DNA of 64,000 bases from Streptomyces toyocaensis (GCF_000725125.1 NZ_JFCB01000021.1:62001-126000); one strand, 5' to 3'. Shown: positions 54,004 through 62,742, counted from the first letter of the stretch. Notes: generated from the sequence alone by a model not told the origin. Program-made: numbers and translations.

Positions 54004-54594
54004 CTATGCGCGGCACGCGAGCCAGACGGCGATCCGCTTCTGCAACTCCTTGTCGGCGCGGGGGTAGTCCCAATGTGCGTACCATTCCAGCTCCTGCAGG
54101 ACGTTCTCAGAGCGGGCCGGGTGGCGCACCGCGACCACGTCGACACCGACCTCGCCGGTCGAGCAGCTGATGTACACGCTGCTGTCGAGCGCCATCATGC
54201 CGAAGCCCGGGTGGCCCGCACGTACGCCAAGGAACGCCGATGCCGCACCCCGGCCCATGATGTCCCAGCGGTCCAGGAGCCGGACCCGGGTCCAGGCTTC
54301 CGGTACGGCACGGCGGCCATAGGGCTGGCGCCGCTTCTGCAGGGCGGCCTGGTGCGTGTGCGTGCCGTGGGGAAGCAGGACGAGGAACTCGCGCCGGTGG
54401 TCGAGAAGGCCGCAGGAAACCGCCAGGTCGTACCAGTCCTCGTTGAGACGCTCGACGAGCCGTGGGGTTTCGTACCGGTGGGAGAAGCGGCCGACGATGT
54501 CCTCGCGACCGTATCCGAAGACGAACGGCATCGTGCCGTCCGGCACGGCGTCCGGGATCACTTCGAGGCCGGCTCGCCGCAGCGGCCGGTACAT
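54004..54594 (-). CDS. Unknown protein, paralogue B (WDIMGRGAA family)
   Basis: 196-aa protein related to the one at 52587-53162: MYRPLRRAGLEVIPD at the start, LNEDWYDLAVSCGLLDHRREFLV, then LLDRWDIMGRGAASAFLG, GFGMMALDSSVYISCSTGE and RSENVLQELEWYAHWDYP. The start was placed at ATG 54594 by alignment with the paralogue (the frame is open to 54621). The two genes point at each other with the IS5 relic between them. Function unknown. Directly downstream of lanC on the same strand, so it might be transcribed with the lanthipeptide genes. Confidence 0.7.
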   Translation of the reverse strand: MYRPLRRAGLEVIPDAVPDGTMPFVFGYGREDIVGRFSHRYETPRLVERLNEDWYDLAVSCGLLDHRREFLVLLPHGTHTHQAALQKRRQPYGRRAVPEAWTRVRLLDRWDIMGRGAASAFLGVRAGHPGFGMMALDSSVYISCSTGEVGVDVVAVRHPARSENVLQELEWYAHWDYPRADKELQKRIAVWLACRA

Positions 54595-54717
54595 CTTGCG
54601 CTCGCGCTCCTGGATACCCACCGGTCACTGTTCTACCAGGGCCGGCGCGCCAAGAATCCTCCGGCGCGGCGCTTCCTCGTCCCTCCCGACCTCCCGGACC
54701 AGATCGGTACAGGATCA

Positions 54718-54748
54718 GCCACGTGATCGGCCGGACACACCCTAGGCC
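54718..54748. repeat. Solo IS5-type terminal repeat overlapping the lanC stop
   Basis: Inverted partner of 52426-52456: both read TAGG-N3-TGTCCGGCCGATCA-N-GTG in opposite orientations (4 mismatches over 25 bp). The TAG of this repeat is the lanC stop codon, so the lanC 3' end may have been shaped by an insertion. Confidence 0.65.
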
Positions 54749-56142
54749 AGCAGCAGGGGCATGTCCCAGTCGGCCGGTGTGCCGTCCACCGCGTAGGAGT
54801 CCAGGGCGAGGGCGGCGCCGGCGGCGCCGTCGAGGTAGCCGGAGACATCGGAGCCGAACGGTACCTTCGTCATGGTGAACCGCAGTCCGAAAGGCAGTGC
54901 CGGGTCGAAGGCGGAGACGAGTTCGGTCGCTATGCCGTCCTGCAGCTCGGCCAGCCGGACGTCCTGCCATTCTTCGTTGAGCCGGCCGAGCTGGTGCAGG
55001 GCCCCGGCCCAGCCGTGGCACAGGGCATGGTCATGGATACCCCAGGCGGACCGGGGGAGGACGAGCAGCCGGTCCACCGAGGCGCGCGCGAGGTCCGAGA
55101 AATCCGTCCGGCCAAGAGCCCGCCCGGCCAGTTGCAGGGCGCGGGAAACGCCGGGAGCCCCGTAACACCAGGCGGGCCACTTGGCGTTTCCGTCATAGGC
55201 GGCAGGCCCCCGTTGCCACTGGGCGAAGGAGAGGTAGCCGGGCCAGAACAGGCCGTACCGGTCCGCCACCGCCCAGGTCCGCAGCAGGTCGGCCGTCGCC
55301 TCCATGGCTTCCTGCTGTCCCGGCACCCGCACGCCCTGTTCCCATGCCAGGGCCATCAGGGCGAGCGGCCCGGCGACGCCGTGCGACAGGCCCAGGTTGA
55401 GGTGACCGCCGGGGAACGCCGCCTCGGAGCCGGTCCGGGGCGCGTCCAGCGCCCACCAGCGCGGCACTTGTGCGCCTTGGTGCTCCACAGCGCCCAGCGA
55501 CAGGCGCACGAGGTAGTCGAGGACCGCCGTCAGCGGCTCCTCGCAGCTCTCCGACCGGGCCAGCAGGTAACGGCCGACTCCGGTCAGACCACGGACCACC
55601 TCGTAGCGCCCGATGGTGGGCAGCGGCCGGTCGTCGACGGGAGGCAGGACGGTCCGTACCAGATCGCGCTGGTAGGCGTCGAAACGCCGGAGCGCGGAGA
55701 GGTAACCGCCGGTGGTGCGGTGAGCGAGCAGCACAGCGAACGCCAGGGCCCCAGGCCCCTTGAAGATCCCGCCCGCGGCGCCGGGCCGGCCTGATACGGC
55801 GCGGGTTCCCGCCGTGAGATACGCATGGGCGCGCGGCACCTGCCGTGCCGCGTCCCGGGCGGCTCCCGCGTACGCGAGGGCGAGCCCGGGGCTGCCACTG
55901 CCGAGGGTGAGTTCGGCCCAGATCGGCTCGGCGGCCCCGTCGTCCGCGGCCTCGGCCGGGATAAGCGTGGCCGCCATCGTGGCGGTGGGGTCGGCGAGCC
56001 GGTCCAGGATGTCGGCGGAGACGGCGCCGGCACGCTCCCGGAGGTTCTGGGCCGAGTGGCCGGCCGGGCGCTCCCGCGTCCCGCCGCCGGTGGTCTCGGT
56101 CATGGTGTGCTCCCGCATCCCGCCCCTGGTGGTGCCGCTCAT
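54742..56142 (-). CDS. lanC: Lanthionine synthetase C-like cyclase (LanC)
   Basis: 466-aa LanC-family cyclase. Zinc ligands Cys326 (AWCYGAPG), Cys375 and His376 (ALCHGWAG), and the conserved His254 in GLSHGVAGPL. Adds Cys thiols to dehydrated Ser/Thr in the precursor to form (methyl)lanthionine rings. ATG start overlaps the lanB stop (ATGA). About 50 residues longer than NisC, mostly at the N-terminus. Its stop lies in an IS-type terminal repeat. Confidence 0.93.
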   Translation of the reverse strand: MSGTTRGGMREHTMTETTGGGTRERPAGHSAQNLRERAGAVSADILDRLADPTATMAATLIPAEAADDGAAEPIWAELTLGSGSPGLALAYAGAARDAARQVPRAHAYLTAGTRAVSGRPGAAGGIFKGPGALAFAVLLAHRTTGGYLSALRRFDAYQRDLVRTVLPPVDDRPLPTIGRYEVVRGLTGVGRYLLARSESCEEPLTAVLDYLVRLSLGAVEHQGAQVPRWWALDAPRTGSEAAFPGGHLNLGLSHGVAGPLALMALAWEQGVRVPGQQEAMEATADLLRTWAVADRYGLFWPGYLSFAQWQRGPAAYDGNAKWPAWCYGAPGVSRALQLAGRALGRTDFSDLARASVDRLLVLPRSAWGIHDHALCHGWAGALHQLGRLNEEWQDVRLAELQDGIATELVSAFDPALPFGLRFTMTKVPFGSDVSGYLDGAAGAALALDSYAVDGTPADWDMPLLLA

Positions 56143-59100
56143 CGTCCGCTCCTGCTCTCATGCCGGCGTCGACCGGTGTGAGTGCGCACCGCGCCCCGCA
56201 GAACCGCGTACCCGCGTGCCTCGGCCGACCGGTCGATGCCGAACAGACGGTTGTGCCGCATGTGCAGCAGCGACAGCAGGGCCTCGTCGCGGTCGGCCTC
56301 CGGAGCGGACAGGATCAGCCGCCCGTACGCGCGCGGCTCGGGCGACTCGGACCACAACGCGCTGAGCGACGGCGCCCCGAGTGCTTCCGCAGCCGACGCC
56401 ACCGCGCTCCCCGGCCTGATCAGCCGGTCGGCGACAACGCGGTGCCGCTGGTAGACCTGGTGCTCCGCGGTCTTGGTGAACATGTGGTCGACCCAGCCGC
56501 ACCAGTCCCAGTCCCCGAGGGACTCCAGGAGCACCGCGTGCCCGAGCCCGGCGAGCACGTCGGCGGGGAGCGCCCGCGCAGCGCCCCGCAGAGCGCGCAA
56601 CTGCACGAGCGCCGACAGGCTGTCCGTGCGGAACAAGCGCTCGGCGGCCTCCTGCAGGGCCTCGCCTCCGTACCGGTCGGTCTCGGGCCGGTAGGTGTCG
56701 AGGGTCATCGTGCGCAGGGCCCCGTTCTCGACGAGGGCTCGTGACACACGGCTGATCGCTGGCAGCACCCGGCCGTTCAGCGCCCCGGAATCGCCGTGGA
56801 ACCGCAGGCGCAGATGCGGCTCGGGGTCCTGATACCGCAGGAAGAACCAGCGGTCGACCTCGTCCTCGATCTCCGCGAGCACGGCGGGAAGATGCTCGGC
56901 GAGCAAGGCTTCGTGGGCCGACGGCTCCGCGTACCACTTGGCGAACAGCCAGTCCTCGCCCGGCAGATGGATGCGAGTGGGGGCACGCCGGATCGGCGGG
57001 GCGGTCCGTGCTCGCTCGGCACTGTCCGGCGCCGTACGCCCGGCGGGCCGCCGCGTCCCTGCGAGGGGCACCACGATCTCCGTGCTGTGCCCGCCGTTCC
57101 AGCCGAGCCCCGCACCGTCGGCCGTCAGGTCCTCGTAGAGGACGAACTGGGGATGCGGGGCGGTCAGTTCGGCGCGCAACAGGTCCCGGTCCCAGCGGTC
57201 GCGCAAGTCGATGGGGTACATCTGGTCGTTGCGCGCGATCTGCAGCCGGTCCGGTACGGCAAGGCGCCGGCGCCAGGCGACGAGGCCCTGCTCCCATGCC
57301 GCGGCGCCCTCGGCCCTGGCCGCGTCGCGCAGCCGACGGCCCGGCAGCCACCGCTTGGGCATCGCCACCACCCGTCCGTACCGGATGCGCGGCAGATACG
57401 GCAGGGCATCATGTCCGGCCCAGTCCCAGCCCGACCAGACCCGGGGCCGCGCCGTCGCGAGATCCATGAGGAACCGGGCCACCGGCGGAGCCTGTGTGTC
57501 CAGGGCCAGCATGTGCGGCAGCACCGGGCGGACCGGACGGCCACTGTCCGGGTGCAGCAGCCGCAGTCCGTCGGAGCCGGCGGCGACGAGCAGCGAGCGC
57601 CAGTCCAGGCAGCAGGGGTCGTCCCGGTCGTCGGGCACGCCGACGGGGATGCGGTGGGGCAGCAACCGGGGCACCTGCACGATGTTGAGCCCGCGCGGCT
57701 CGCGGGGCATCAACTCGACCTGCGCCGCGATCACCGCGTCGTCGGAGGTGACGGCGGTGTCGGCGGCCAGCCGGGCGAGTTCGCCGGTGAGGCCCGCCGC
57801 CGCCGCGAACCGCCCCGCGGTGGCGCCGGCCGTCCAGGCGCCGATGTGCGGGCTGCCGAGCAGTCGGAAGTCACCGCGGTCCAGTGCGGCGGTGCTCTCG
57901 GAGAGAACCTGGAAGCACAGTTCGAGGCTGCGCGGCGGCACGGCTGCGGGATCGTGCCAGGCGACTTCGGCGAGACGCTGTACGACGTCGTCGGTCAGCA
58001 CCAGGTCGCCGCCGGACAGGACGGCCTCTTGAAGCAGCTCGCCGATCATCGCGCGCCTGGGGCCGTCCGCCTCGTCGCCGGGGCCGCTGCGTGCGTACGC
58101 GGGCTCCGCTCCGTACTCGGGGGGCAGGCCGAGTCCGCGGTGCGGATCGACCAACTCGCCCAACGGTACGGCGCAGGCGGTGCCGTAATGCTCGATGAAG
58201 CGCTCGCGGTAGTCCCGCATGTAGGCCAGCGTCGTCCACTCCGGTGTGATGGCCCAGACGGCGGCCGCATACCGGCACACCTCCCGACCCACCGCCTCCG
58301 GTACCACGAACTCGCCTGGTATGTGCAGATCCACGTGCAGGGGCGGCCGGGCGTGCGTGTCGCTGCCCGTGCCGGGGACGTCGAGACGGCGAACCTCGTC
58401 CAGGAGCCGGTGCCAGGAGTCGCCGCCCAGCCCCGGGGGGTCCTCCTGATGCCGTGCACAGGCCCCCCGGATGTCCCGCAGCGCCTGCGCGTCGTCGGGA
58501 AGCGCCACGTCCAGGACCGCCTCGATGCCGTCGAGCAGGGCCCCGTCGATGCGGTGCGGGGTGATCGAGGTGAGCAGGAAGCCGTGCTGCAGGAGTCCCG
58601 CCAGTTGACGGTCGAGCCGTTCGGCGTCCAGTGCCGGGAAGCGCTCAGCCAGCGAGACGAGCAGATCGGCATACGGCACCAGGGTCCGTGCCCGCTCGCG
58701 CACGGCGCTGACCAGCGCGTTGTCGCGCACCGACTGCTCCTGTCCACCGGTGCGCAGATACAGCCGTCCGTCCCGCAGGAAGCACAGATCATTGAGAACG
58801 ACGTCCACGCGCCGGCGGACGGAGGGCTCGGCGAGCCAGGCCAGTACCCGGCGGCGCAGCCATGCCCCGTCGAGCCGGACCGCGACCTCACCGGTTCCCG
58901 GCTCCGCTTTGGCCGCGGAACCGAACCGGGCGGCACCGACACCCGCGAACAGGCCGAACGGCGTCGGGCGCGCGCCGGCGCGGCGGGCGTACCGCGTCAG
59001 GGTGCGCGCGGCGCTCAGGGTCCGCTTGCGGCCCAGTGCGATCGCGCCTTCGTCACTGGTCAGACCGTCCAGACTGTGGGCCAGCGAGCCGCTGGCCACC

Positions 59101-59276
59101 CGGACTGCCTGGCCGAGCAGGGGATCGGAGGCGAGCTGCCGTGCCCCGGGAACCGGCTCGGCGGCGTCGACCCTGGCCAGAGCGGTGCCGCGCGGACGGC
59201 TCGCCATACGCACGAGCACGGGCTCGAGTACCTCGAATGCTGCAGATGCTTGGTGGGCTTCGGACTCCGCCGCCAC
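56139..59276 (-). CDS. lanB: Class I lanthipeptide dehydratase (full-length LanB)
   Basis: 1045-aa dehydratase. The N-terminal glutamylation part (about 1-750; RRAGARPTPFGLFAGVG, AITPEWTTLAYMRDYRERF) uses glutamyl-tRNA to activate Ser/Thr. The C-terminal SpaB-type elimination domain (about 790-1030; GEDWLFAKWYAEPSAHE, WFFLRYQDPEPHLRLRFHG, TYRPETDRYGG) removes glutamate. Being full-length indicates a true lanthipeptide rather than a split thiopeptide-type dehydratase. GTG 59276 follows GAGGAGCACACAC. Lies 84 bp after the precursor gene with a hairpin in between. Confidence 0.93.
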   Translation of the reverse strand: MAAESEAHQASAAFEVLEPVLVRMASRPRGTALARVDAAEPVPGARQLASDPLLGQAVRVASGSLAHSLDGLTSDEGAIALGRKRTLSAARTLTRYARRAGARPTPFGLFAGVGAARFGSAAKAEPGTGEVAVRLDGAWLRRRVLAWLAEPSVRRRVDVVLNDLCFLRDGRLYLRTGGQEQSVRDNALVSAVRERARTLVPYADLLVSLAERFPALDAERLDRQLAGLLQHGFLLTSITPHRIDGALLDGIEAVLDVALPDDAQALRDIRGACARHQEDPPGLGGDSWHRLLDEVRRLDVPGTGSDTHARPPLHVDLHIPGEFVVPEAVGREVCRYAAAVWAITPEWTTLAYMRDYRERFIEHYGTACAVPLGELVDPHRGLGLPPEYGAEPAYARSGPGDEADGPRRAMIGELLQEAVLSGGDLVLTDDVVQRLAEVAWHDPAAVPPRSLELCFQVLSESTAALDRGDFRLLGSPHIGAWTAGATAGRFAAAAGLTGELARLAADTAVTSDDAVIAAQVELMPREPRGLNIVQVPRLLPHRIPVGVPDDRDDPCCLDWRSLLVAAGSDGLRLLHPDSGRPVRPVLPHMLALDTQAPPVARFLMDLATARPRVWSGWDWAGHDALPYLPRIRYGRVVAMPKRWLPGRRLRDAARAEGAAAWEQGLVAWRRRLAVPDRLQIARNDQMYPIDLRDRWDRDLLRAELTAPHPQFVLYEDLTADGAGLGWNGGHSTEIVVPLAGTRRPAGRTAPDSAERARTAPPIRRAPTRIHLPGEDWLFAKWYAEPSAHEALLAEHLPAVLAEIEDEVDRWFFLRYQDPEPHLRLRFHGDSGALNGRVLPAISRVSRALVENGALRTMTLDTYRPETDRYGGEALQEAAERLFRTDSLSALVQLRALRGAARALPADVLAGLGHAVLLESLGDWDWCGWVDHMFTKTAEHQVYQRHRVVADRLIRPGSAVASAAEALGAPSLSALWSESPEPRAYGRLILSAPEADRDEALLSLLHMRHNRLFGIDRSAEARGYAVLRGAVRTHTGRRRHESRSGR

Positions 59277-59303
59277 GTGTGTGCTCCTCGCCGTCGTACG
59301 GAA

Positions 59304-59333
59304 GAGCGGGGCGGGCCCAGGACCGCCCCGCTC
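59304..59333 (-). terminator. lanA-lanB intercistronic hairpin
   Basis: 11-bp perfect stem GAGCGGGGCGG / CCGCCCCGCTC with an 8-base loop between the precursor and the dehydratase genes. Position suggests partial termination, giving excess precursor over enzymes. Confidence 0.7.
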
Positions 59334-59360
59334 GGAAGAGCCCCGAGGGGCCTCAGTCCG

Positions 59361-59522
59361 TCAGCAACAGATGGGGCAGCGCGTGCCGATCGCGTAGCTG
59401 CTCGGCGAGGTGTAGGTGCCCTGGCCGAACGACTCGGCCTGCTCCGGGAGATCGGAGACGCGCAGATCCAGGTCGAGGTCGAGCTCGGGGGCTTCGTGGG
59501 ACAGAACGATTTCGGTACGCAT
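59361..59522 (-). CDS. lanA: Lanthipeptide precursor (FxLD-like LanA)
   Basis: 53-aa peptide. The leader MRTEIVLSHEAPELDLDLDL carries an LDLDLDLRV stretch that resembles the FxLD leader box with Leu in place of Phe. The C-terminal part (residues about 33-53) includes GTYTSPSSYAIGT followed by RCPICC: six Ser/Thr (36, 38, 39, 41, 42, 47) and three Cys (49, 52, 53), so at most three thioether rings. No Asp in the core. CAAGGGAGAAGC precedes the ATG; the frame is open 22 codons upstream without a ribosome site. The leader cleavage site cannot be fixed from sequence. Confidence 0.9.
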   Translation of the reverse strand: MRTEIVLSHEAPELDLDLDLRVSDLPEQAESFGQGTYTSPSSYAIGTRCPICC

Positions 59523-59706
59523 GCTTCTCCCTTGGATGGTGGGGTGCACGGACTCGAACGTCCAGGGCCGCGGTTGAGGCCCGGACATGCGTATCCTTTG
59601 CTCACGCTACTGACAGTCGCTAGACGATAACGAGCCATTGATCAAGGGATCGGTCACTGCTTCCTGAGCACATCCCTCCATGGTTCTGTGGGAGGCGGCC
59701 CGAAGG

Positions 59707-60576
59707 TCACTCGGGCCGTCCGGCGAGGAAGCCCGCGAGGGCGGACGTGAGCGCTTCTGGAGCCTCTTCGGCCACGTGGTGCCCGGCATCGATCCCGTGC
59801 CCGCGCACGTCCGGTGCCCACTGCTGCCAGATCTGCAACGGGTCGCCGTACAGCTCTTCGAGGTCGTCCCGCAGCGACCACAGGATCAGCGTCGGGCACT
59901 CAATCCGTGTCCCGGCGGCGCGGTCGTCCTCCTCGTGCCGCCGGTCGACGGTGAGGCCGGCCCGGTAGTCCTCCAGCATCGCCCGCACCACGTCGGGGTT
60001 CCTCGTGGCTGAACGCCACTCGTCGTAATTCTCCTGCCCCATGCTGTGAGGATCGCCCCGGTACCAGCTGTCCGGATCGGCGTTGATGACCCGCTCGGGG
60101 ACGTCCGGCTGGGCGAAGAAGAACCAGTGCCACCACTGCGTGGCGAACTCGGCTGTGATGCGGGACAAGTGCTCGGAGAGGGGCAGACAGTCGATCAGCA
60201 CCACCCGCGAAACCACATCGGGATGATCGAGCGCAAGTCGCAGCGCGACAGCACCTCCGCGGTCGTGACCGGCGAGCGCGAACCGGGCATGGCCCAGGGA
60301 GCGCATCACCTCGACCACGTCACCGGCAACGGCCCGCTTGGAGTACCCGGCGTGGTCGGTGGTGGGCGCCGGGCCGGTGGACCGGCCGTACCCGCGGAGA
60401 TCGGGACAGACCACGGTGAAACCGCGCCGGACGAGGAGCGGCGCGACGCGATGCCAGGTCGCGGATGTCCGGGGATGGCCGTGCAGCAGGACCACCGGCG
60501 GTCCTTCTCCGCCGTGGCGAACGAGAATCGATGCTTCACCGGCCTGGACCCGCCTGGTCCTGAAGCCCTCGAACAA
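59707..60576 (-). CDS. Alpha/beta hydrolase, haloacetate-dehalogenase-like
   Basis: 289-aa hydrolase resembling fluoroacetate dehalogenases: LLHGHPRTSATWHR (oxyanion loop), CPDLRGYGRS, the nucleophile Asp105 in AGHDRGG, WHWFFFAQPD (halide-pocket His-Trp), DPDSWYRGD and the C-terminal His in IDAGHHVAEE. The second carboxylate-binding Arg of that family is Ala109 (HDRGGAVAL), so the natural substrate may not be haloacetate. TTG 60576 was chosen with GGGAGGG upstream; a GTG at 60618 is possible. Upstream of lanA on the same strand but with 180 bp between; probably independent. Confidence 0.8.
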   Translation of the reverse strand: MFEGFRTRRVQAGEASILVRHGGEGPPVVLLHGHPRTSATWHRVAPLLVRRGFTVVCPDLRGYGRSTGPAPTTDHAGYSKRAVAGDVVEVMRSLGHARFALAGHDRGGAVALRLALDHPDVVSRVVLIDCLPLSEHLSRITAEFATQWWHWFFFAQPDVPERVINADPDSWYRGDPHSMGQENYDEWRSATRNPDVVRAMLEDYRAGLTVDRRHEEDDRAAGTRIECPTLILWSLRDDLEELYGDPLQIWQQWAPDVRGHGIDAGHHVAEEAPEALTSALAGFLAGRPE

Positions 60577-61230
60577 GACCGAACCCTCCCATGCTCGTTG
60601 GTGCACCGCCCTCGGCACCTACAGGCCCGGGGCAAACCCTCACTCGTCCACCGGCCCTCCGGGCAGCAGACGGGACACGCTGCGCCCTCGCCGACGAGTG
60701 CGGAACCGACACAGCCTTCCCCATGCCCCCGCAGGCCCCGTAGACACAAGTGCCTGATCCGCCACAACGGTGTCCTCACGGCGGAGTTGGTACCGCCGGT
60801 ACAGGGACGGGGGGTCTGCCAGTGCGGACCAGGGTGGCTGGGTTACTGGCGGGCGGCTGAGAGCCGGCCGTCGAAGGTGATGCCGAAGGCGTTCAGTGCG
60901 GTCCTCCGGCGCATGGCCCAGCCGGTCCGGCCCTTGCCGGTGGATCGAGGGACATGGTTGCCATGTAGGGCGGCCGGCTCGTCGGGGAAGTGTCCACGGG
61001 CGTTGACCGCCCGCCGGATCCGCGCGGTCACCGACTCGATTGCGTTAGTCGCGCAGACGACGGCAGGAAGCGGACGGTTTCCGGAACACCCGTTGTCGCT
61101 CCGCAGGCTCGAGCCCAAGGCGCTGCTCCGGCACTCGCAGGCTCCTACACTCGTTCCACACCCGCACGGCCGGGGAAGCGGGTGCGCAGGTTTTCACACC
61201 TGTGCCTGGCGAACGGGGAGGGATGACGGA
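60577..61230. other. Intergenic region with IS256 relic
   Basis: About 650 bp holding only the transposase fragment at 60843-61065 and the ribosome site (GGGAGGG) of the next gene. Confidence 0.6.
60843..61065 (-). pseudogene. IS256-family transposase C-terminal fragment
   Basis: Reads ATNAIESVTARIRRAVNARG, HFPDEPAALHGNH, then TGKGRTGWAMRRRTALNAFG and ITFDGRLSAARQ-stop: the conserved C-terminal end of Mutator/IS256 transposases with a small deletion in the middle. No N-terminal part nearby. Relic. Confidence 0.85.
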
Positions 61231-61689
61231 GTGGAGACGAAGCCGGAGGCACCGCGCGAGTACGAGGCGCTGGTGCACGACACGGGAATGCCGGACACGA
61301 CCGGAGACGCCAGAAAGGGCACAGCACGGCTGGAGTTCGCCTCCAGCGTGCGACTGCCGGAGCTGATCGAGACGCTGAGGCGCGTGTTTGCCACCGACCC
61401 GACACTGGACAGCGTCCTCCTCATTCCGGACGGGCGGCCCGTCGGCTCCACCGCACGGGTCCGCTTCGAGCAGCAAGTGGATGAAGCGGGCCAGGGTGAT
61501 GGAGGACCTCCATTGCGCGGCGGACTGGGCGCTGGGGACCACGGCACACTTCCTGGCACCCCCACGCGGTTCACGGCGTACTGCTACCGGTGCGGGCAGT
61601 GCGGACGGGCCACCTACCGGATCGCCGCCGACGAGGCACCGCCTCTGTGCCCGGTGACCGGCCACGGAACAATGCGGATGGCGCAGTGA
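61231..61689 (+). CDS. Unknown small protein with Cys-rich C-terminus
   Basis: 152-aa protein, GTG start with GGGAGGG upstream. The first half is alpha/beta-like (LEFASSVRLPELIETLRRVFATDPTLDSVLLIPDG). The C-terminus has YCYRCGQCGRATYR and PLCPVTGHGTM, which look like a zinc ribbon or Cys-His binding site. No family recognised. Its stop overlaps the next start (GTGA), so it is coupled to the membrane protein. Confidence 0.65.
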   Translation: METKPEAPREYEALVHDTGMPDTTGDARKGTARLEFASSVRLPELIETLRRVFATDPTLDSVLLIPDGRPVGSTARVRFEQQVDEAGQGDGGPPLRGGLGAGDHGTLPGTPTRFTAYCYRCGQCGRATYRIAADEAPPLCPVTGHGTMRMAQ

Positions 61690-62681
61690 GCCTGACTGCG
61701 GTCGGGCGGCCGCCCACCGCGGCGCTCGGCGGCCGCTTCTTCGTCATCGGCCATGTACCGGTATGCGCATGCTTGCTGTTCGTACTGCTTCTCGTCTGGG
61801 CAGGGGCGCCGGGAACCGCCCTGAACTGGAGCGCCGCATGGCGACGCGCTGGCACGCTGGGCGCGGGCGAGGCCCTGCTGCTGCTGTTCGGCACGGTCGT
61901 GGCGGCGTTGGTGCTCCACCCGCTCCAGCTACCGTGCGTCAGGCTGCTCGAAGGGTACTGGCCCTCCTGGTGCGGCGGGCTGACGCGGTGGGGTACGCGG
62001 CGACAGGAGCGAAACCGGCAGCGCCTGATACGTGCTGCGGAACTACCGGGCGACGCACCGCCCAGTTCGGCGGCCATTCACGTGGCGGGGCTCGCCGACA
62101 GCGCGCTGCGGGCCCGCTTCCCTCAGCAGCCGCACCTGGTGCGCCCGACTCGACTCGGCAACGTACTCGCCGCCGCCGAGGACCGGTGCGGTGCCCCCTA
62201 CGGGTGGGACGGGCCCATGGCATGGCCCCGCCTGCACGCGGTGCTCGGCGACGTGGTCAAGGAGACGGTGGAGGACCGGCGCGACGCGCTTGACGCCGCC
62301 TGCCGCGTCAGCGTCGCCTCAGCCCTGTGCGCCGTGATCAGCTCCGTGCTTCTGGCCCGCACGGGCTGGTGGGTGCTGCTCGTACTCGCGCCGCTGCTGG
62401 TGTCCGGGCTGGCGTACCACGCTGCCGTGCACGCTGCACTGGCCTACGGGCAGGCCGTGCGTGTCTGCTTCGACCTGCATCGCTTCGATCTCTATCCGGC
62501 GCTGCGCCTGCCCCTGCCCGGTGACCCGGACCAGGAGCACCAGGTCAATACCGCGCTGTCGGAGTTCTGGCGGCAGGGCAGGGCGATGAAGGCACGGTAC
62601 GAGCACCCCGAGCCGGCGCCGGAACGGTGCGCCTGCCGTCCGCGCCGGGAGGAACCTCCGTCCGACGCGGCAGGGGGTTGA
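61686..62681 (+). CDS. Unknown integral membrane protein
   Basis: 331-aa protein with about four TM segments in two pairs: residues about 15-45 (FVIGHVPVCACLLFVLLLVW), 60-85 (ALLLLFGTVVAALVLHPL), and about 215-265 (SVASALCAVISSVLLA, GWWVLLVLAPLLVSGLAYH). The soluble segment between the pairs is about 130 residues, and the tail is Cys/Arg-rich (CACRPRREE). No known domain. Coupled to the Cys-rich gene, and 61 bp before the TPR gene. Confidence 0.7.
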   Translation: MSLTAVGRPPTAALGGRFFVIGHVPVCACLLFVLLLVWAGAPGTALNWSAAWRRAGTLGAGEALLLLFGTVVAALVLHPLQLPCVRLLEGYWPSWCGGLTRWGTRRQERNRQRLIRAAELPGDAPPSSAAIHVAGLADSALRARFPQQPHLVRPTRLGNVLAAAEDRCGAPYGWDGPMAWPRLHAVLGDVVKETVEDRRDALDAACRVSVASALCAVISSVLLARTGWWVLLVLAPLLVSGLAYHAAVHAALAYGQAVRVCFDLHRFDLYPALRLPLPGDPDQEHQVNTALSEFWRQGRAMKARYEHPEPAPERCACRPRREEPPSDAAGG

Positions 62682-62742
62682 GGCACATGGGCGACGCGTG
62701 TGCAGCGGACAGGTCAGGCGACTTCAGGGAGGAATAGGGTGA

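Noticed and set aside
59533..59575. tRNA-3'-end-like stretch on the minus strand (GTTCGAG...CACCCCACCA) before lanA
   Set aside because: No pairing 5' acceptor arm, D-arm or anticodon arm is found upstream, and the T-stem does not pair properly. Too weak to call a tRNA or an attachment site.
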